A stretch of DNA of 64,000 bases from Halorientalis persicus (GTDB lineage: Archaea; Halobacteriota; Halobacteria; Halobacteriales; Haloarculaceae). The translations under genes were made by a program, and so were the position numbers. The stretch covers positions 99,800-163,799 of the forward strand of contig NZ_FOCX01000008.1 of the NCBI RefSeq assembly GCF_900110215.1. The letters run 5' to 3'. Position 1 is the first letter of the stretch. Every line of letters begins with the position of its first letter. Below, in pieces: positions 59,811 to 64,000 of this stretch. The notes beneath the pieces were generated by a model that was not told the DNA's origin, made no database searches, and saw only the letters and a program-made list of their open reading frames with translations.

Positions 59811-62231
59811 ATGGTCTCGCTACTCTCGCTCGTCCCGGCCCTGATCGCGCTGGGCCTGGGTGCCTTCCTGATCGCGGCCGCGTCCAGCGACGGCATCGGC
59901 AAGCGAGTGGTCCGCATCTCACGCGGCGTGTTCGGCCGGTTCGTCGACGACGACCGCATCGAGCGAAAGGAGCTGTTGCAGTCCGCCTACGTCCCCGAGA
60001 CCTACCGCGCCTACGCGGCCAAGACGTACTTTTACTCGGTCGTGTTCGCCGTGCTGGGCGGAATCGTCGGGGGCTACGTCGTCGCTGGATTCGTCCTCGC
60101 CGTTCCGCTGATCGGCGGCCTGCTCTCGGGGCTCCCCAACACCATGACGGCGGTGCTGGGACGCCCGTCGACGTGGTCGCTCGAACTCCCGCCGGACGTG
60201 TTCCTCGCGGTCGCCGTTGTCGGCGGTGTCGTCTCGGCGCTGGTCTCGGGCGCGCTGGCGTACACGATGCGCTGGCAACTGCTGGCCAGTCGCGCCGAGG
60301 CACGCCGCCGCCGGATCAACGAGAGTCTCGCCCGGACCGTCGCCTTCCTCTATGCGCTTTCCCGCGGCGGGATGCCGTTCCCGGTCATCATGCGAACGCT
60401 TTCGGACAACAAGGGGATCTACGGGGAGAGCGCCCGCGAGATGTCCGTCGCCGTCCGGCAGATGGAGCTGTTCGGCACCGACATGATAAACGCCATCCGC
60501 CGGATGTCCAAACGGACCCCCAGCGAGGAGTACAAGACATTCAGCGAGAACCTCTCCTCGGTCCTCCAGAGCGGACAGAGTCTCCCGCAGTTCCTCCACG
60601 ACCAGTACGAACGGTACCAGGAGGAAGCCGAAGAACGGCAGGAGGAACTGCTCGAACTGCTGGCCACCATCGCCGAGGCGTACGTCACCGTCCTCGTCGC
60701 GGGGACCCTCTTTCTGATCACCATCCTGCTCGTGTTTGGCCTCACGACGACCGACACGCTTGGCATCCTCCGGTTGTTGGGCTACCTGGCGATCCCGCTC
60801 GCCAACGTCGGGTTCATGGTGTTTCTGAACCAGCGGCTCGAACTTCTGGGGATCGGGACCAGCGGGACGGCGGTCCCCGACGAGTCCTCGCTCGTCGGTA
60901 GCGGCGGGACCTCGTTCGAGGGCAACGTCCCCGCCGCCGACGGGGGGCACACGAACGCGCTGGCACACAACTTCGAGCGACTGGCCATCTACGACCGCCT
61001 CCAGCGGTACAAACGTGTCTTCAACGCCCCAGTCGAGACGGTCCTGCGAAATCCGACGGCACTGCTGTACGTGACGATCCCGCTCGCGATCCTCGTCACC
61101 GCGTTGCGTCTGCCCGCCGCGCTCACCGGTGTCGGCGTCAACGTCCGCGTCCTCGACGATCTGGTGATTCAGGGGCTCCTGTTCGTGCTCGGAACCTACG
61201 CCGTCGTGCGCTACGTCCAACAGCGCCGCCTCAAGCGGGTCGAGGGCGCGTCCCCGGAGATGCTCGAACGACTGGCCAGCCTCAACGAGGCCGGGATGTC
61301 CGTCGTCGAGAGTTTCAATCGCGTCCGCGGGAGCGATCTCGGCGCACTGACCGACGAGATCGAACGCATCTGGGCGGACATCAGGCTGGGCGCGAACGTC
61401 GAGGAAGCGCTCGTCCGGTTCGGGACCCGCGTCCGCACCGTCCCCGTCACCCGCGCCGTGACACTGTTGACCAACGCGATGCGGGCCAGCGGGAACATCG
61501 GCGCTGTCCTGCGGATCGCGGCCACACAGGCCCGCGCGGACCTGCGGATGAAACGCCAGCGCCGCCGGCAGATGCTCACCTATCTCGTCGTCATCTACGT
61601 CGCCTTCCTCGTCTTCCTGGTCATCATCGTCGCCGTCGAGGAGGTACTGGTCCCGAGCCTGCCCAACAACGTGCCGACGCCGTCATCGAACAACCGGCTG
61701 GGCGTCGACCCGAGCCAGTTCACCCGCTTTGGCAGCGTCAACAAGGCCGCCTACACGCTCGTCTTCTTCCACGTCGGCATGGTCCAGGCCTTCTTCTCGG
61801 GGCTCGTCGGCGGCCAGCTCGGTGAGGGATCGATCCGTGACGGCGTGAAACACGCCGCCATCCTGCTGACCGTGGCCTACGTCGTCTTCGTGTTGCTGTC
61901 CTCACCCGTCGCGTCGATGAACATGGAGAGTCAATTCGGCGGGAAAGCCGAAGTGAACGTCGACTCCGCGTCCCTCTCGGATGGCGGGTTCATCGTCGTC
62001 CACCAGACCACCGCCGACGGCAAAGTCCTGGGCGTGAGCGAGTATCTCCCCGCTGGGACCTCCGAAGACATCACGATCCAACTCAGTCGAGAAGTCGACG
62101 GCGACGAGACGATCGTCCTGATACCACACAGGGACACCGACGAGGACCGGACGTACGACGAGGGTAACGAAACCGACACCGTCTATCCGCCCGGCGTCGA
62201 CGCCAATCAGGTCGAGTACACCTTCGACTAA
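59811..62231 (+). CDS. PilC/TadC-type pilus platform protein fused to DUF7282-like exported domain
   Basis: An 806-residue protein with two GspF-type domains (about residues 155-300 and 465-600), each with EEYKTFSENLSSVLQSGQSL or ASGNIGAVLRIAATQARADLRM-like features and paired membrane helices. After the last helix (about 690-712, HAAILLTVAYVVFVLLSSPV) is an extra region of about 90 residues: FIVVHQTTADGKVLGVSEYLPAGTSEDITI and later DETIVLIPHRDTDEDRTYDEGNETDT. That matches the haloarchaeal DUF7282 module, normally on exported proteins. It should sit outside the membrane. This fusion is unusual for a platform protein. Confidence 0.88.
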   Translation: MVSLLSLVPALIALGLGAFLIAAASSDGIGKRVVRISRGVFGRFVDDDRIERKELLQSAYVPETYRAYAAKTYFYSVVFAVLGGIVGGYVVAGFVLAVPLIGGLLSGLPNTMTAVLGRPSTWSLELPPDVFLAVAVVGGVVSALVSGALAYTMRWQLLASRAEARRRRINESLARTVAFLYALSRGGMPFPVIMRTLSDNKGIYGESAREMSVAVRQMELFGTDMINAIRRMSKRTPSEEYKTFSENLSSVLQSGQSLPQFLHDQYERYQEEAEERQEELLELLATIAEAYVTVLVAGTLFLITILLVFGLTTTDTLGILRLLGYLAIPLANVGFMVFLNQRLELLGIGTSGTAVPDESSLVGSGGTSFEGNVPAADGGHTNALAHNFERLAIYDRLQRYKRVFNAPVETVLRNPTALLYVTIPLAILVTALRLPAALTGVGVNVRVLDDLVIQGLLFVLGTYAVVRYVQQRRLKRVEGASPEMLERLASLNEAGMSVVESFNRVRGSDLGALTDEIERIWADIRLGANVEEALVRFGTRVRTVPVTRAVTLLTNAMRASGNIGAVLRIAATQARADLRMKRQRRRQMLTYLVVIYVAFLVFLVIIVAVEEVLVPSLPNNVPTPSSNNRLGVDPSQFTRFGSVNKAAYTLVFFHVGMVQAFFSGLVGGQLGEGSIRDGVKHAAILLTVAYVVFVLLSSPVASMNMESQFGGKAEVNVDSASLSDGGFIVVHQTTADGKVLGVSEYLPAGTSEDITIQLSREVDGDETIVLIPHRDTDEDRTYDEGNETDTVYPPGVDANQVEYTFD

Positions 62232-62267
62232 CGCAACCGTCTTGGACCACGGGCAGGAACGTCCGCT

Positions 62268-62930
62268 ATGGACGACGAGCCGGCCCGTGCGGGTGTCCGG
62301 GACACCTACGACCGGATCGCCGATCACTTCTCGGCCACCCGCGAGTACGCCTGGCCGGAAGTCGAATCCTTCCTCGCCGACCGCGCCGGCAGTGTTGGCC
62401 TCGACGTCGGCTGTGGCAACGGCCGCCACGCCCAACTCCTGGCCGACGCGACGGATCGCGTCTGTGCCCTCGACGTGAGTCGTGGCCTGCTCGACGAAGC
62501 CCGCGAGCGCGTCGCCGGCACCGAGGCGAAGACGGCGGTCCGGCCGGTGCAGGGCGACGCTTCTTGCCTCCCAGTCTCGACTGGGCTCGTCGATCTGGCT
62601 GTCTACGTCGCCACGTTGCACCACCTCCCCAGTCGGGAGTTACGTGTGGCGAGTCTGGACGAGGTGGCTCGCGTGCTCGCGCCCGGGGGACGGGCGCTGG
62701 TCAGCGCCTGGAGTACGGCCCACGACCGGTTCGACGCAGAGGAGGGGTTCGATACAAATGTGGACTGGACGCTCCCCGGCGGCGAGCGCGTCCCGCGGTT
62801 CTATCACATCTACAGCCCCGCGGAGTTCCGGACTGATCTGGACGACAGCGGGCTGGAAGCGGTCGAGGTGTTCGTCTCCAGCGGGAACTGTTACGCGGTG
62901 GTCGCCGACGGCGAAGGGAAAGCCACATAA
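62268..62930 (+). CDS. Trm9/ALKBH8-like SAM-dependent methyltransferase
   Basis: A 220-residue class I methyltransferase. The SAM site is LDVGCGNGRHAQLLAD (about 44), with acidic motif II in CALDVSRGLLDEAR, motif III QGDASCLPVS, and LHHLPSRELRVASLDEVARVLAPGGRALVS (about 118-147). These match the Trm9 family, which finishes 5-carboxymethyl-type modification of tRNA wobble uridine. It ends about 100 bases before a tRNA-Gly with U34. The link to that tRNA is only positional. Confidence 0.8.
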   Translation: MDDEPARAGVRDTYDRIADHFSATREYAWPEVESFLADRAGSVGLDVGCGNGRHAQLLADATDRVCALDVSRGLLDEARERVAGTEAKTAVRPVQGDASCLPVSTGLVDLAVYVATLHHLPSRELRVASLDEVARVLAPGGRALVSAWSTAHDRFDAEEGFDTNVDWTLPGGERVPRFYHIYSPAEFRTDLDDSGLEAVEVFVSSGNCYAVVADGEGKAT

Positions 62931-63032
62931 ATTGGCACGCGGAACACTCAGGTGTCACCTCGCGCCGCGGCGGTCCAGCCTGGATCACTGGCGCGCCCGG
63001 TCGGGGCGACGTTCGAGCGGTTGATGGTATAT

Positions 63033-63103
63033 GCGGCGATGGTCTAGTGGTAGGACCTGAGCCTTCCAAGCTCATGGCCCGGGTTCAAATCCCGGTCGCC
63101 GCA
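63033..63103 (+). tRNA. tRNA-Gly (anticodon UCC)
   Basis: Acceptor stem GCGGCGA pairs with TCGCCGC, with A as discriminator at 63103. D-arm GGTCTAGTGGTAGGAC, anticodon stem TGAGC/GCTCA with loop CTTCCAA (anticodon TCC), T-arm CCGGG TTCAAAT CCCGG. No CCA and no intron. It reads GGA/GGG glycine codons. Its 3' end is repeated twice downstream. Confidence 0.96.
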
Positions 63104-63104
63104 T

Positions 63105-63133
63105 GATGTCTCGAACAATCCGTGAGAGACATC
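63105..63133. repeat. Hairpin 1 directly after tRNA-Gly
   Basis: Stem GATGTCTC/GAGACATC (8 base pairs) closes loop GAACAATCCGTGA. The loop can extend by G-A, A-G, A-T, C-G pairs leaving AATCC. It starts two bases after the discriminator base. Confidence 0.7.
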
Positions 63134-63177
63134 TGGGGCAGAAGGCGATTTAAACCCTGGAAGTCACAGCCCGCACA

Positions 63178-63194
63178 GCCGAGCGTAGCGAGGC
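63178..63194. repeat. Hairpin 6 (GAGC...GCGA type, weak stem)
   Basis: Short stem GCC/GGC around GAGC-GTA-GCGA. It occupies the same position before the second tRNA 3'-end copy as hairpin 5 does before the third. Confidence 0.4.
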
Positions 63195-63214
63195 GAGCAG
63201 GAATGTCTTCCTCC

Positions 63215-63237
63215 GGTTCAAATCCCGGTCGCCGCAT
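63215..63237 (+). repeat. Second copy of the tRNA-Gly 3' end
   Basis: A 23-base block identical to 63082-63104 (T-arm, acceptor 3' strand, discriminator and next base). It has no upstream half of a tRNA, so it is not a second tRNA gene. Copies of a tRNA 3' end mark integration of mobile DNA at the tRNA. Confidence 0.8.
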
Positions 63238-63270
63238 TCCTGTGACGAACGACTCGTGAGTCACAGGAAT
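63236..63270. repeat. Hairpin 2 after the second tRNA 3'-end copy
   Basis: Perfect 11-base-pair stem ATTCCTGTGAC/GTCACAGGAAT around loop GAACGACTCGTGA. Its stem sequence has nothing in common with hairpins 1 and 3 while the loop framework is kept. Confidence 0.75.
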
Positions 63271-63290
63271 CCCAAAGGGAGTTGAATCAC

Positions 63291-63318
63291 GCGAACGCGA
63301 GCGATAGCGAGCGTTCGC
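63291..63318. repeat. Hairpin 5 (GAGC...GCGA type)
   Basis: Stem GCGAACGC/GCGTTCGC (8 base pairs) then G-A and A-G positions, GC/GC pairs and tetraloop GATA. It is the same plan as the GAAC...GTGA hairpins, with G-C in place of A-T. Confidence 0.7.
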
Positions 63319-63323
63319 CATCG

Positions 63324-63346
63324 GGTTCAAATCCCGGTCGCCGCAT
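63324..63346 (+). repeat. Third copy of the tRNA-Gly 3' end
   Basis: Again the identical 23 bases, 109 bases after the second copy (the first and second are 133 apart). Confidence 0.8.
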
Positions 63347-63349
63347 TGT

Positions 63350-63375
63350 GAGGCGCGAACAACCGTGAGCGCCTC
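63350..63375. repeat. Hairpin 3 after the third tRNA 3'-end copy
   Basis: Stem GAGGCGC/GCGCCTC (7 base pairs) around loop GAACAACCGTGA. The 63104-63450 interval contains no protein gene I can support; these repeats and hairpins are its main content. Confidence 0.7.
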
Positions 63376-63450
63376 GGGTAGCGAACGGTGAGTTATGCGA
63401 GTCGTGAGCACGGTTTCGAACAACCCGTGGGCGACGACTGTGGTAGGAAG

Positions 63451-63612
63451 TCACAGGTCGTCGGCGTAGCTGTCGATCAGGAGACTGACAGCGAGACATC
63501 CGAGAACGAGGCCGGCACCGACGACCGCACCGCCGAGAGTGTCGGTCCTCAGCCACCCGAGACCGAATCCGACGCACACAACCGAGCCAGCACCGAGAAT
63601 TCGCCAGTCCAT
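63451..63612 (-). CDS. Small hydrophobic protein (53 residues)
   Basis: Starts MDWRILGAGS, followed by two hydrophobic stretches (VVCVGFGLGWL and GAVVGAGLVLGCLAVSLLI) and an acidic C-terminus SYADDL. It is probably a two-helix membrane protein. It lies between the tRNA repeat region and an IS5-type element. No family recognised; small Gly-rich membrane proteins of this sort are frequent in haloarchaea. Confidence 0.6.
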   Translation of the reverse strand: MDWRILGAGSVVCVGFGLGWLRTDTLGGAVVGAGLVLGCLAVSLLIDSYADDL

Positions 63613-63654
63613 GACGTGCTGGTATCAGTTCTGGCGGGGGTTTTGTGAATCGTC

Positions 63655-64000
63655 GGCTCTATTGAATCACTAGACAGCGTCGGTGTAGGTCGGTAAATCA
63701 AAGGAGTTGAAGCGGGTGAGTGGTAGTTTGGATGAACATCACCACCCGCTTCACCGAGGAGATGGTGTCGCTGGCAAAAAGTTATTGCGACAATCCCGAT
63801 GAAGCTGCCGCCCCGGAAGGCGGCGGCAGCTTCGCAGAGTACGCGATGATTTCCCTCCACGGGCTACGGATTTTCCTCGATGAGACCTACAAGATGACCA
63901 TCGACCGGCTGGAGGTGATGCGACCAATTCTGGAGATTATTGGACTTGAGCCCGACGATCTCCCACATCCATCGACGTTGAATAAGTGGCTTGATAGAAT
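63655..64000 (+). mobile_element. IS5-family element, left part (continues past window)
   Basis: GGCTCTATTGAATC at 63655 resembles the end of haloarchaeal IS5 elements, 77 bases before the transposase ATG. The right end and any target duplication lie outside the window, so the exact left boundary is provisional. Confidence 0.55.
63732..64000 (+). CDS. IS5-family transposase, N-terminal part
   Basis: 89 codons remain in the window. The sequence (MNITTRFTEEMVSLAKSY, EAAAPEGGGSFAEYAMISLHGLRIFLDETY, LEVMRPILEIIGLEPDDLPHPSTLNKWLDR) matches the N-terminal region of the haloarchaeal IS5 transposases that have APEGGGGFADW and DDLPHHSTL. The DDE catalytic residues are beyond the window end. The start ATG is at 63732. 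Confidence 0.85.
   Translation, partial: MNITTRFTEEMVSLAKSYCDNPDEAAAPEGGGSFAEYAMISLHGLRIFLDETYKMTIDRLEVMRPILEIIGLEPDDLPHPSTLNKWLDR

Noticed and set aside
63082..63346. Three spaced copies of the same 23 bases looked like a short CRISPR array
   Set aside because: The repeats are tRNA 3' ends, the spacers differ in length (110 and 86 bases) and contain hairpins; no cas gene is present.
63104..64000. Integrated virus or plasmid at tRNA-Gly
   Set aside because: The tRNA 3'-end copies are compatible with attachment sites, but they lie only 109-133 bases apart and no integrase or viral gene is in the window. Left as an open possibility, not a call.

Overview
This is a 64 kb stretch of a haloarchaeal (class Halobacteria) chromosome. 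The support is high GC with strong G/C third positions, very acidic proteins, Tat signal peptides followed by a lipobox, and A/T-rich TATA-like boxes about 26-28 nt before start codons (leaderless transcription). Haloarchaeal signature genes agree: a CtaA-CtaB fusion, a two-domain Cdc48 ATPase, an archaeal PilB/PilC pair, a small B12-binding mutase subunit with MeaB, and MaoC/CitE beside glutamate dehydrogenase. Genus cannot be fixed from sequence alone; it looks like an aerobic heterotroph related to Haloarcula/Halomicrobium.

Layout. 1-8.5 kb: two convergent copies of a nos-type copper cassette, nosD-F-Y (+, nosD cut by the window edge) and nosL-D-F-Y (-), with an alpha/beta hydrolase between them; no nosZ is present. 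8.6-10.8 kb: meaB with the B12 subunit of methylmalonyl-CoA mutase, and a DUF420 membrane protein. 11-18 kb: a sensor kinase, then a minus-strand group (ABC exporter, Rdx-like protein, membrane protein, ctaA-ctaB fusion) divergent from coxB, which carries an unusual insertion. 18-26 kb: a winged-helix regulator with a palindrome, a CAP protein, MaoC, CitE, glutamate dehydrogenase, a lipoprotein, an SRPBCC protein and a MutS-like ATPase with an N-terminal HhH. 26-33 kb: XPB-type helicase, small zinc finger, Cdc48, a small gene behind a 13-codon mini-ORF, CcdA/TlpA and DUF998. 33-39 kb: lipoprotein, two-RCK potassium channel, CDGSH protein, enoyl-CoA hydratase, ABC transporter. 39.07-39.77 kb: a complete IS6-family element with an 8-bp target duplication. 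39.8-58 kb: mostly housekeeping genes (hybrid kinase, HAD phosphatase, DJ-1, beta-propeller, cyclase, PAP2, arginase, epimerase, regulator, NDH-2, rhomboid, uridine phosphorylase, cytidine deaminase, phosphohexomutase, small membrane proteins). 58.2-62.2 kb: an orphan PilB/PilC pair, the PilC carrying a C-terminal exported-type domain. 62.3-64 kb: a Trm9-like methyltransferase, tRNA-Gly(UCC), two extra copies of the tRNA 3' end, an array of hairpins, a small membrane protein, and the start of an IS5-family element.

Connections. Copper handling (nos cassettes, CoxB, heme O/A synthesis, CcdA/TlpA) recurs through the first half. Propionyl-CoA metabolism (MeaB, mutase subunit) and MaoC/CitE/Gdh fit a haloarchaeal methylaspartate-cycle setting. 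The least explained part is 63.0-63.4 kb, where three copies of a tRNA 3' end alternate with hairpins whose stems differ in sequence but whose apical loops keep the same G-A/A-G-type framework; a relative of these hairpins occurs at 36.8 kb.
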